64,000 nt of DNA, from NCBI GenBank assembly GCA_037974665.1, contig CM075765.1:19822648-19886647 (forward strand). Direction: 5' to 3'. Made by a program: the position numbers and the translations under genes. The stretch is from Ehretia macrophylla (taxonomy: Eukaryota; Streptophyta; Magnoliopsida; Boraginales; Ehretiaceae). Shown piece after piece: positions 12,901-24,213 of this stretch. Below the pieces are notes generated by a model. That model saw only the letters and a list, made by a program, of their open reading frames with translations, did no database searches and was not told the origin of the DNA. Numbering within the stretch: position 1 is the first letter of the stretch; the number at the start of each line of letters is the position of its first letter.

Positions 12901-14767
12901 AGGGGCTAGTAGGTATTCGTATTTGAGATTCATGTAGGTCTCTTATTTCGTGTTTGTAACATTTCTTTTCTCTTTTTCTAATAGCCAGAAAAAGGAGTAC
13001 ATGCAAAAATTACTGCCCAAATTTAGAGGAACCCCAACGGTGAGGACCAAAGGGATTAACTAAATGAAACACTCAGATACTATTAACGTCTAAACTAAAA
13101 CCAATCAAAAAATAAGGATCATTGTAACAATTAACATTAAAAATAATAAATAAACGAAGTTGTCTTTGAATTGCAAATTAACTTTCAACAAGATTTGATT
13201 TTATTCAATGTTGTTATAAAGAAAACATGCTTATCATATTACACGGGAAGGCGGGATCATTATATTGTATCAAAGTGGAACCATTTGTCTAGTCATATAT
13301 ATTTATCCACGCGTGACCCGTTTGTTGTTTGTTTCACTAAATCGTGCACTTTAATGTCAACAATCACAATTGTCAGGGTTACACATGAATGGGGGTATTG
13401 GAATATATATTCCTCCCTCATAGAAAAATCATAAACTCTAAGATCTCACCATATAAGATTCTAAGTTACTTCACTTAGTACCAATTAGTTTTTGGATAGG
13501 TACCATAATTCTTATTAGTATAAAGTGGAAGTCTTGAATTTTTGTAATGTTTTTAATATTTTGTAATATTTTTAGAGACATGCTAAATATCACCTTATTT
13601 TTATCACTCAAATACCACTTCCTATATGTATGCTTAGTTGGCATACTAAAAGAAAAAAGAAAATTAACAACTTTGTTATTTTAGCATGTCAACTAAGCAT
13701 CTATGTAAAAAATAGTATTTTGGCGATAAAAATAGAGTAAACAAAATGTGAAGAAAATGGTCAACTTTGATTTATACTAATAGATCTAACATAAGAAATA
13801 ACTTGATCTTTTTTTCTTTTTTTTTTTTAATAATCAAAGGAATTACCAGTGAATACTGATATTGTATGGTGACTTGTTGTGAACATGAATTATAAGCATA
13901 TCCCCCTCTCGGACATGTATGGTAGGCCCCGGATATCTTCCATTTACTGCAATAATCTCTTATTTTTTACATAGTTGTTCGACTGTTATATTTTGTACCT
14001 GCAAAAGTGAAAAAGTTTTAAGTCACGTATACAGCATGATTTCAAAATTCATAATATACAAAATGCTTTGTTTTCTAATTCAATTAATCTATTGTGCAAA
14101 GTGGAGTTTTAAAGAATATTATGTAGGACGAAAAGGATATCATATAGGAATTTTTCTAAGAAGAGGTGGTTTGTACGTTTTCAAGATTAGATTAGACGAT
14201 GAGACAGGTAAGTTCCCCGTACTTCTATGGAGGTTAGGCTTTATGTCCCCCTCCATTCTTATTCATTTTTTGGTGTCAATAAAATTGCAAAGGAAGTACC
14301 CCTCCTCTACCCGAAAAAAAAAAAAAAGAAGGGATATTTTATGCTTTAGGTTCCAAGGTGTCTATTCTAAGTTGTGTAATTAAGCTTCTGGACAAACTAG
14401 TGTTCCTCAAAGAAAATAAGTAAATAAATTAAGGAGTTCTCAGACATGCAGTGCATAGCTCCTATATATAGCTATGCCAAGGTTTTAATCAACTGCTAAA
14501 CATGCTACTAATCCAACTTAGAGAAGCCAACGTGCATAGAGATATAGCCTTCATTCTTCATATAAAACATCTACCTTGTAACGAGCATGCATTTAAACAT
14601 CTACCTTCATTCTTCATATAAAACACTAAAAGTGATAGAGAGTAAAGGACTCAAGAGCAAAGATAATTAATTACCTGAAATGTGTGTTCTACAACTTCAG
14701 CAGAAACACATGCAGAATTAGCTAGAAGAAGTAAAGCGCATCCGAGAAAGAGCAAAAAACTTGCCAT
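9953..14767 (-). pseudogene. Laccase copy A, six exons, one nonsense codon
   Basis: This multicopper oxidase would be secreted to oxidise phenolics in the cell wall. The exons are 14675-14767, 13847-13998, 12285-12529, 11583-11711, 10508-11491 and 9953-10167 (93, 152, 245, 129, 984 and 215 bp), all with GT/AG introns, encoding 605 residues. Residues 1-23 form a signal peptide (MASFLLFLGC..). Copper motifs are HWHG across exons 2/3, WHAHVSW in exon 3, HPIHLHG in exon 5 and [12 protein letters not shown] in exon 6. Codon 44 is TAA (13960-13962) where copy B has CAA. Everything else is open, so it is a very young pseudogene, a null allele or a sequencing error. The C-terminus runs 28 residues past the DLPQC at which family members usually stop. 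It is closest to copies B and C in this window. Confidence 0.92.
12796..12815. other. 20-bp inverted filler in laccase A intron 2
   Basis: These 20 bp are the exact reverse complement of 13224-13243, about 410 bp away in the same intron. In copy B the same place holds about 310 bp of other sequence (46608-46918). Copy A thus looks like a deletion repaired with a templated inverted patch. Confidence 0.75.
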
Positions 14768-14807
14768 ATTGCCAAGAAATCAATCAAGAGAAGAACACTC
14801 TTGAGCA

Positions 14808-14817
14808 TATATTTAAA
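14808..14817 (-). promoter_or_regulatory. Laccase A TATA box
   Basis: On the minus strand TTTAAATATA lies about 41-50 bp before the ATG at 14767, implying a very short 5' leader. The same box is carried by every amplified promoter module (about 18550, 18750, 49060 and 53010). Upstream of it are repeated ATGCAAAT and CATGCA motifs. Confidence 0.6.
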
Positions 14818-15115
14818 GGGCTAAGGAGGTCGAAATTTAGGTTTAATTTAACCAATACCACCCTGCATTTTCGCCTAGAGAGTTGAAAAAAAAAACAATA
14901 AAATAATACATGCAAATCATGCATAGGGTTTATTTAATAATACATGCAAATCGTGCAAATAACCATTACCATCCTGCATTTTCCGATATTTCTTTATTTA
15001 TACGACTTTTGCTTAAATAACATAAAGCACCAAATCGAGAAAGTTTCTCAATGCTTATTAAAAGAGATAACGGGGTTCACATTAGAAATATAATATATTA
15101 TATATCAATTTAGCG

Positions 15116-16045
15116 TTGGATCCTCTACAATTATATTCTATACAATTTCACGAAATACTTCTCCCGATTAATGCCACATATCATTATATTTCATCTACGT
15201 TCTACATAATTTTTGTTAAACTAGCTTTCTAACTATGGTTAGAAAGTATTAAATGCTAAAATCTAACTACCATATATAATTAGCAAAACAAATATAAGCC
15301 ATATTTAGCTTACAAACCTATACGTTTTTTGTGCTCCAAAAAATATTAAATGACCACTTTTTATGGCAAGTGGTTTAGTGAGAAAATGATTTTTATTGCT
15401 TTAATTGTAGGCTTAACCAAATATGCACAAAGTGTCTAGTGTGAAAAACCAATAATCTTTAAAGTCTTGAGAAAATTGTATAGAAGTTGGACCAAAAACA
15501 AAAACCATTAGCTTTTTGCTCCAAGAAGTCATTCGATTTTGTTTTTATATATAAAGAAGTCATATGATATTTGTTTGAACTAACTCGTGTTGATATAGTA
15601 GAGTTAATAACTTTATTTGTGATTATTTTAAATTTTAGTGAATCGGAGTGGGAATTTGCAGTCCTACAAATTAATTACAGTTCAGCTACAACCTCGGATG
15701 ACATCATAGTAGAATTTGAAAGAACAAAATATTAAGCGTAGTAAACAAAAACACAATATCTAATAAATTAAATAGTAAAATATTATTAATAAAATTTCTC
15801 TACATAAATGATCAATAAGTTCAGAACCATCCTTTGCAAGAATGTACTGGAAGTTTCTCCAAAATTTATTATGCAATCATCATAATAGATGAAATTTATA
15901 TATCGAAATAAGTAGAGTCATTATAAGGTGTAAAATAATAAAGCAAGCCATAAATTGACGGAAGCAAAGCAAAAGGTGAACCTGGTTAACCCTCGCTTTT
16001 CTTGAGTTGAAGCTTCACTTGTGAAATTGGAGCAAAATCGTAGGT

Positions 16046-16076
<31 letters not shown>

Positions 16077-16293
16077 ATTTTTTTTTTTTTTGCAATATGG
16101 GGTTTTTTTAATCATATGCTTCCATATTTTTTTGCAATTTAAATATGGTAGTTAGATTTCAGCATTTAATGCTTTAATTTCTAACCATAGTTGGAAAGCT
16201 AGTTTAGCAAAATTTATGTAGTCCAGAGATGAAATATAGTGACACGTGACATTAATCAGGAAAATTATTGTGTGGAATTGTAGATGAGCCAAC
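15116..16293. repeat. Long inverted (foldback) repeat, copy 1
   Basis: The left arm 15116-15296 and right arm 16122-16293 are inverted relative to each other over about 170-180 bp. They share, for example, CTTCTCCCGATTAATGCCAC and AACTATGGTTAGAAA (with their complements in the other arm). The loop is about 825 bp. The left arm has a small internal duplication near its outer end. It may be an old foldback or MULE-like element, but I found no convincing target duplication. Confidence 0.75.
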
Positions 16294-17791
16294 TATATAG
16301 AGACTATTTAATAAATAGTTCTTTATTTTATTTTATTTTTAAATAACAATTGGTCTAGTCGTATGGTTCTTTAATTTTCCAGGTTCCAAGTTGAGGACCC
16401 CATTAATTCCCATCCAAAGGTAAACGTAAGACTAACAACCAATTAAGCAAGGGCAAAAAAGGGAATTCATCTGCCATTATCTATCGAATGCGAAACTTGA
16501 GATATTTAGTATCTCATGGTCATGTGGTTTATCAGTAATGTATTGTAAAGATCCTAACTTCATCACGAAGATAATTGATACTACCTAGATAATAGCCATA
16601 AAAAAATGAAGCATAAGATCACATATATTCATACATAGATTTTATTTGTATATTTTTTTTATTTAAAGGGAGGTTTAAGCCAATATTACATAAAATACAA
16701 ATGGTGTTACACTTATCGAAAATTGATCTCAAAATCTCTTGCGCACAAAGCAAGAACCATACGACTAGACCAAATACCCAGTGATTACTTGCAGATTCTT
16801 AGCTCTGGTCATAATAATTACACAAACGTTCTTCGCGTGATGTATTATTTATGAGACAATAGCTTGGATTATATGATAAATGTCTTTTATTTGTTTGATA
16901 GCATCAACAATTTTCATCTCTTTGTGCTCTTAAATAAATTTAGTCAGTGAAGGTATAAAATGGACAAAAACAACTGGTAGGTGGAGGCAAATTACAGGGA
17001 ACCGAAGCTAAAAAATGCATTCGGCACTGGCCAAAAAACTGTTTCTTTCTTAGCTCCGATTGTAATAGTTATATACCCACGTTCTTTGCGATCTCCAGAA
17101 AGACGACTTAAATAATGTTGCCATATATATATATATAAATCAGGAGTTAGCAACATTCGCACCTACTGTTAAAGATTATGCACTAAGGTCTTTTTAACAC
17201 GGTTTTTAGATATTTAAAAGTACTTCTTTTGAGTTTAAAGCTAAAATTAACTTGTTCAACCTATTTTCGGGAAAAAAATTAAGATAAAAAAGAGCTAAAA
17301 GATAAGAAACTTCAAATCCAAAGTTTTTGGACAAAGCTTTAATTTATGCATAATGTGTGAAGTTATTATTATTTTTCCTCTAAAATATCCCTCCATATTT
17401 TTAAAAACCCAATATTACTCTCAAAATTTCTAAGAATCCGCAATTTGCCCTTAAGGAGTTTTATTTTTGTTCATTTTCATAGCCCACAATACTTTCATAT
17501 CAATTTTTTGATGACAAACTAAATAGGATCACGATAGTTAACAATACTTCTAATATGACAACGCCAAACAATTAACAGTTTTTGTTTAACATTACTTTTG
17601 ACCAAAACTTTACGCTGAAAGCTCTACTGCTTAACCGCTAAAGTTTCACAAATAGGCCAAACAAACTCTTGGTTAGATAAAATGGTCATTTAATAAATAA
17701 AATGGTCATAATATAAATCTCTCTGTAACATTTTACCTTTTAAATAAAATGGTCTTTTAATACCTACCTAATGCATTTTCTAATGAATTAG

Positions 17792-17944
17792 ATAAGATAT
17801 TTACTCCCTGGAGATATAACAAAATCTGCGTCAAAAGATCCTGATGATTTACAAAGTTTTCTTCCCATATGGCTTTTGAATGAAAGCTTGGAATCCTTAG
17901 AAGCGATGCAAAAGAAGAAAGAAGAAGGTAGTCTACTAAATTGA
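17792..17944 (+). pseudogene. Possible relic last exon, unidentified gene (copy 1)
   Basis: Same 50-codon frame and TGA as at 3140-3292. Several differences between copies are silent (GCC/GCG, AAA/AAG) and a few change residues. There is no neighbouring exon. Its function is unknown. Confidence 0.35.
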
Positions 17945-18416
17945 AGAAAGTGAAAATAAGTAGTTTCCATAAAGAAATACGCTAGGGAAAAGAAAAATGA
18001 CTTTAGAAATCAATGTTCTAGCTAGCAGTTGTACATGTATTCTTACAACCAAATTACGTAAATATTGCCCCTAAGATTATAAGAAAAGCCTGAATATAAG
18101 AAAAGCCTGAATATTATTATATGCCTAAAAGAAATGAACGCTAAGTTTTTCTATTACACTGTATTTAAAAATGTCAATGATAACAAATAGATATAGTAAA
18201 GTAGTAAACCACTTTCTAACAACTTAAATTTTTTAAAAGATGTTTATTATATTTATTCATTATCTTTAACAAGCCCTCTTATATGTAGGCCATATTTATT
18301 TAAGCTTGCATATTGACTACTTTTAATAAAAACTAAATTAAAAAGCAATGCATTCTAAGTTTGTTTAGAAGGAGTTATTTAAGAATTAATAATAGATGAA
18401 ATTCATCCTTTTCCAA

Positions 18417-18823
18417 AGAGTTGAAAAAAAAGAATAAAATAATACATGCAAATCATGCATAGGGTTTAATTAATAATACATGCAAATCGTGCAAATTAAA
18501 ATAAATACAATAAAATAATAAAATAAAATCGAAGAACACTCTTGAGCATATATTTAAAGGGCTAAGGAGGTCGAAATTTAGGTTTAATTTAACCAATACC
18601 ACCCTGCATTTACGCCCAAAGAGTTGAAAAAATAATAATAAAATAATACATGCAAATCATGCATAGGGTTTAATTAATAATACATGCAAATTGTGCAAAT
18701 TAAAATAAATACAATAAAATAATAAAATAAAATAGAAGAACACTCTTGAGCATATATTTAAAGGGCTAAGGAGGTCGAAATTTAGGCTTAATTTAATCAA
18801 TACCACCCTGCATTTACGCCCAA
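18417..18823. repeat. Tandem laccase-promoter module, period about 203 bp
   Basis: Two full units start at 18417 and 18620, and a third begins at 18824 and runs on into U-block copy 2. Each unit contains the ATGCAAAT/CATGCA tract, an A-rich tract matching the Harbinger-like element (compare 27600-27650), and then the laccase proximal promoter with TATA box. No laccase start codon or exon follows any unit, so these are promoters without genes. Confidence 0.85.
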
Positions 18824-21593
18824 AGAGTTGAAAAAAAAATAAATAAATAATACATGCAAATCATTCATAGGGTTTATTTAATAATACATGCAAATCGTGT
18901 AAATAACTATTACCACCCTTCATTTTCCGATATTTCTTTGTTTATACGACTTTTGCTTAAATAACATAAAGCACCAAACCGAGAAAGTTTCTCAATGCTT
19001 ATTAAAAGAGAGAACGGGGTTCACATTAGATATATAATATATTATATATCAAGTTAGACTTTGCTCCTCTACAATTATATTCTATACAATTTTATGCAAT
19101 ACTTCTCCCGATTAATGTCACATATCATTATATTTCATCTACGGTCTACATAATTTTTGTTAAACTAGCTTTCTAACTATGGTTAGAAAGCATTAAATGC
19201 TAAAATCTAACTACCATATTTAATTAACAAAACAAATATAAGCTATATTTAGCTTACAAACCTATACGTTTTTTGTGCTCCAAAAAATATTACATGACCA
19301 CTTTTTATGGCAAGTGGTTTAGTGAGAAAATGATTTTTGTTGCTTTAATTGTAGGCTTAACCAAATATGCACAAAGTGTCTAGTGTGAAAAACCAATAAT
19401 CTTTAAAGTCTTGAGAAAATTGTATAGAAGTTGGACCAAAAAAAAACCATTAGATTTTTGCTCCAAGAAGTCATTCGATTTCGTTTTTATATATAAAGAA
19501 GTCATATGATATTTGTTTGAGCTAACTCGTGTTGATGTTGTAGAGTTAATAACTTTATTTGTGATTATTTTAAATTTTAGTGAATTGGAGTGGGAATTTG
19601 CAAGTCCCACAAATTAATTACAGTTCAACTACAACTTCGGACAACAACATCATAGTAGAATTTGAAAGAGTAAATTATTAAGCTTAGTAAACAAAAACAA
19701 TATATCTAATAAATTAAATAGTAAAATATTATTAATAAAATTTCTCTACATAAATGATCAATAAGTTCAGAACCATCCTTTGCAAGAATGTACCGGAAGT
19801 TTCTCCAAAATGTATTATGCAATCATCATAATAGATGAAGTTTATATATCGAAATAAGTAGAGTCATTATAAGGTGTAAAATAATAAAGCAAGCCATAAA
19901 TCGATGGAAGCAAAGCAAAAGGTGAACCTGGTTAACCCTTGCTTTTCTGGAGCTGAAGCTTCACTTGTGAAATTGGAGAAAAATCGTAGGTCTTTTGTGT
20001 GGGTGTGGGTGTGTGTGTTTTTTTCTTTTTTTCTTTTTTGGCAAAATTGGGTTTTTTTAATCATATGCTTCCATATTTGTTTGCTAATTAAATATGGTAG
20101 TTAGATTTCAGCATTTAATGCTTTAATTTCTGTCCATAGTTGGAAAGCTAGTTTAGCAAAATTTATGTAGTCTATAGATGAAATATAGTGACACGTGGCA
20201 TTAATCGGGAGAAGTATTGCGTGGCATTGTAGATGAACCAACTGTATAGAGACTATTTAATAAATAGTTCTTTAGTTTTTTTTTTTTTTAAATAACAACT
20301 TGGTCAATGATCTTTAAGTTTCTTTTATTCTTTAGATCCTCCAGGTTCCAAATTAAGGGACCCCATTAATTCCCATCCAAAGGTAAACGTAAGACTAACA
20401 ACCAATTAAGCAAGGACAAAAAAGGGAATTCATCTGCCATTATCTATCGAATGCGAAACTTGAGATATTTAGTAGTCATGGTCATGTGGTTTATCAGTAA
20501 TGTATTAGAAAGATCACACATATTCATACATAGATTTTATTTGTATATTTTTTTTATTTATTTAAAGGAAAGTTTAAACCAATATTACATAAAATACAAA
20601 TAGTATTACACTTATCGAAAATTTATTTCGAAACCTCCTCCGCACATAGCAAGAACCATACGAGACCAAATACCCAGTGATTACTTGTAGATTCTTAGCT
20701 CTGGTCATAATAATTACACAATCGTTCTTCGCGTGATGTATTATTTATGAAACAATAGCTTGGAATATACGATAAATGTCTTTTATTTGTTTGATTGCGT
20801 CAACAATTTTCATCTCTTTGTGCTCTTAAATAAATTTAGTCAGTGAAGGTATAAAATTCTCAAAAACAGCTGGTAGGTGGAGGCAAATTACAGGAACCCC
20901 GAAGCTCAAAAATGCATACGGCACCGACCAAAAAAAAAAAACCCTAACAACTCAGCCTTAGACATAGGGTTTACAGAACAAATAGTTCTTTACTTTTCTT
21001 TTTTTTTTTAAATAACGTCTTTGAAGAATAGAAAAAGTTGTTTCTTTCTTAGCTCCGATGGTAATAGTTATACCGACGTTCTTTGCGATCTCCGGAAAGA
21101 CGTTGACTTAAATAATCTAGCCATATATATATATATATATCATATATCATATATGTACCACAAATCAGGAGTTAGCAACATTCGCACCTACTATTAAAGA
21201 TAATGCACCAGGGTCGTTTTAATACGGTTTTTAGATATTTAAAAGTACTTTCTTTAAATTTAAAGCTAAAATTAATTTGTTCGACCTATTTTCAAAAAAA
21301 AAATTAAGGTAAAAGACAAAGTTAAAAGAGCTAAAAGATAAGAAACTTTAAATCCAAACTTTTTTGGACAAAGCTTTAACGAGACTGTTTATGCATAATA
21401 TGTGAAGTTATTTTTTTTTCCTTTAAAATATCCCTCCATATTTTTAGAAGCCCAATATTGCCCTCAAAATTTCTAAAAATCCTCAATTTGGCCTTAAGGA
21501 GTGTCATTTTTGTTCATTTCACAGAACATAATACTTTCATATCAATTTTTTGATAATAAGCTAAATACGTTCACGACAGTTAACAATACTTCT
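18824..21593. repeat. U-block copy 2, part before the hAT insertion
   Basis: Same order as copy 1, with foldback arms at 19061-19240 and 20071-20242, to the hAT target site at 21586-21593. The block resumes at 25854. No intact gene is seen. Minus-strand frames through the CA-repeat (HTHTHT) are microsatellite artefacts. Confidence 0.8.
19061..20242. repeat. Long inverted (foldback) repeat, copy 2
   Basis: Left arm 19061-19240 and right arm 20071-20242. Same family as at 15116-16293. Confidence 0.75.
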
Positions 21594-21780
21594 CAGGGGC
21601 GGATCCAGGATTTCAATATAAGAGGAGCCGAGATTCAATTAAAAAGATTAACGATATAACATATTTTAAACACAAACACATGTAAAGAAACTTAGCCAAA
21701 AAAAAATACATGGAAATAATACTATTTAACAAAATGATATAAGATTATGTAAACTTGTAAAGTAATGTTTACTGATTTTG

Positions 21781-24213
21781 TCAATGAAGTTGGAATCGTC
21801 TCTTCTTCATGGTATAGAAATCATCAATTATCACATCAACAGGCACATCTTTAGCAATTTCCCTTTCAATATAGATAATCAAGTTGTGTCTAAGAAAGTC
21901 ATCTTCCATCCGATTGCGAAGTCTTGTTTTGATAATTTTCATAACAGAAAAAGCTCGTTCTGTAGTTGCTGTTAAGACAGGAAGAGTTAAAATCAACTGT
22001 ATCAATCTATCAACTAACGGATAAACTTTTGATTTTTCAGTTTCCATCAATCCTCTACATAAAGCTGCTAAGCTAGGCAAGCTTTTCAAATCAGGATGAT
22101 TACGCACATCAAGCTCATAATGTTGCAATTGATAACTTAGATGAATCATCTCTTGCTCGAGGAAGTCAAAAGAATAAAATCTTTTAGCAAGTTTGCATAT
22201 ATCATCAATTGAAAATGACTTGTAACCATCTCTTGGATCCAAAGATATGCTAAGAGTAAGAAGCTTAGTTGCTTGCTCACTAAATCTATTGTTTAACTCC
22301 TGTAATTGATCTATAGCAGCTGTGAAGATGTCTATCCGGTAATGATGCTCTACTGTTATACTATCCTTTCAACGACAAGATCGGAGTAAATCAAAGTAAG
22401 AAGCATTCATATCAGGAACTTGTATATTCTTATGCAAACAAAATAATGTCACATTCTCTATGAGACTTTTCCAACCAACATCTCGTAACTTTTGCAATAA
22501 TAATTTTGTACTTGAAACCATATGCATAGCATTTAAAATGTCTTGAGATTTTTGTTGCAAAACTTGGCAAAGTGTGTTCGTAATCCCCATGATTTCTTTT
22601 ATCACATGCAAGATAAATACAAAATCAAATGACATCAATACCTTAAGAGCAAAAGTAGCATCTCCACGTTGAGAGTATGTAGATCCTTCAATAGCTATGT
22701 TTTGAAGAACTACACAAGTTGCACCAAATATTCTTATCAAATTGCAAATTGACTTAAAATGAGAACCCCATCTAGTATTTCCAGGACGTTGTAAAGTTCC
22801 TATTTGATTGGCTCCTCTACCGGTATCAATCTCACCACATTCAATTAAATGTGCATTTTCAGTTACTTGGGCAGCTTGTAATTCATCATTCTTTTTGGAA
22901 GAAGACCTCACAATGTTAACAATGAAATTCAAGTTTTCAAAAAATGTATATATATCAGAAACTTTTCTAGATGCAGCAATGAAAGCTAATTGTAATTGGT
23001 GAGCCCAACAGTGCACATAATAAGCAGAAGGACAATCTTTAAGAAACAAAGCTTGTAACCCATACCATTCTCAACGCATATTGCTAGCTCCATCATATCC
23101 TTGACCACGAATATTAAGAATATTGAGGTTATGATGAGACAATACACAAGAAATATCTTTTTTAAGAGTTAATGCTTTTGTGTCTTTGATATGAACCAAG
23201 TCAAGAAATCTCTCTCTAACAAATCCATCATTGTCAACAAATCTTATAACAAGAGACATTTGTTCTCTCTTAGATTCATCCCAAGATTCATCAACAATTA
23301 AGCAAAACATTGCATCACCAATCTCATCACGAATTTTATTTTGCACATTTATAGCCAACACAGATAAAATTTCTTTTTGAATTTTATGTGCTATGTATTT
23401 AGCATTTTGTGGCACATTATCCAAAATAACTTCATGCACTTGTTCATTGTAAGATGCTAACAACTTTATCATTTCAAGAAAGTTACCTTAATTCATTGAG
23501 TTCGAACTTTCATCATGCCCTCTAAAAGCACATCCTTGAAATGTTAGGTATCAAACAACATCTATGGAAGTTTTAAGGCGTAAGCGATTATTCAAAATTT
23601 GTGAAGAAGTTTGCCTCTGCATTACCTTTTCAATATGAGAAGCCTAGTTCTTCAAATTCTTACAATATTTGGAAGCTGAATTATGGACTGACATATTATC
23701 CTTCCCTATGTAAGATAAAAAAACCCAATCTTTTCCACCTCTTTTTTTCCAATTTTTAAATCCCTTAACAGTGAATACATCTAATCCAGTTTTTTCATTT
23801 GATTCTTTTGCAAAAATGTAGCAAGGAAAACAAAACACAGCATCTTTTGTAGGTGAATACTCTAACCAAGGAAATATTTTGAACCAATGAGCTTGAAATC
23901 GGCATGTATGACTCTCTTGTCCAGATAATGGATAATATGATTGAATATGATGATATGGACCAAATTGTATATATGTTCTACGAATTTCATCTCTTTGATT
24001 CATTGGATACTCCCAAATTTGATGGCGTAAACCCGGGTCACACACTAAAAAACTCATATCAATTGTCTCATTTTCAATCCTTTGAAATTTTGTTGGAGGT
24101 CCTACAATCACATTTGTATCACTATTAGGTACAGAAGATTATTCTTCGGGCTCTAAGTTAACAGCCTTTTTTTTTCTTTCAAAGAAAGAATAAATTATTT
24201 TTGGCTTACTCAT
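21781..24213 (-). pseudogene. hAT transposase, TTF-zinc-finger/DUF4371 type, broken by six stops
   Basis: The frame runs from an ATG at 24211-24213 (MSKPKIIYSFFERKKK) to a stop at 21781, 811 codons in one phase with no frameshift. It is interrupted by stops at 24139, 23644, 23551, 23488, 23071 and 22369 (lowest base of each). Domains in order: a basic N-terminus; a TTF-type zinc finger around WFKIFPWLEYS..CFPC; a DUF4371 RNase-H-like core with candidate aspartates in IVDESWDESKREQ and GQGYDGASNM; and a C-terminal hAT dimerisation region with LPVLTATTERAFSVMK and the family glutamate. It would have cut and joined the element ends in the nucleus. It is dead now. Confidence 0.9.

Larger units (their letters stand above)
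14768..18416. repeat. U-block copy 1 (upstream flank of laccase A)
   Basis: In order it holds: the laccase promoter module; a tract with ATGCAAAT/CATGCA motifs; the left foldback arm (15116-15296); the loop with a (GT)n run near 16054-16077; the right arm (16122-16293); and the exon relic (17792-17944). It ends where it joins a tandem promoter-module array near 18417. No intact gene is seen. Confidence 0.8.

Noticed and set aside
13171..13434. 87-residue plus-strand frame, also at 47284
   Set aside because: It lies within laccase intron 2 and is conserved only as part of the duplicated intron.
13919..14383. 154-residue plus-strand frame
   Set aside because: It is antisense to laccase exon 2 and intron 1, and no domain is seen.
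15921..16115. Minus-strand frames with HTHTHT (also at 19867, 50189, 54089)
   Set aside because: They are translations of a (GT)n microsatellite next to T runs. The residues are low complexity.
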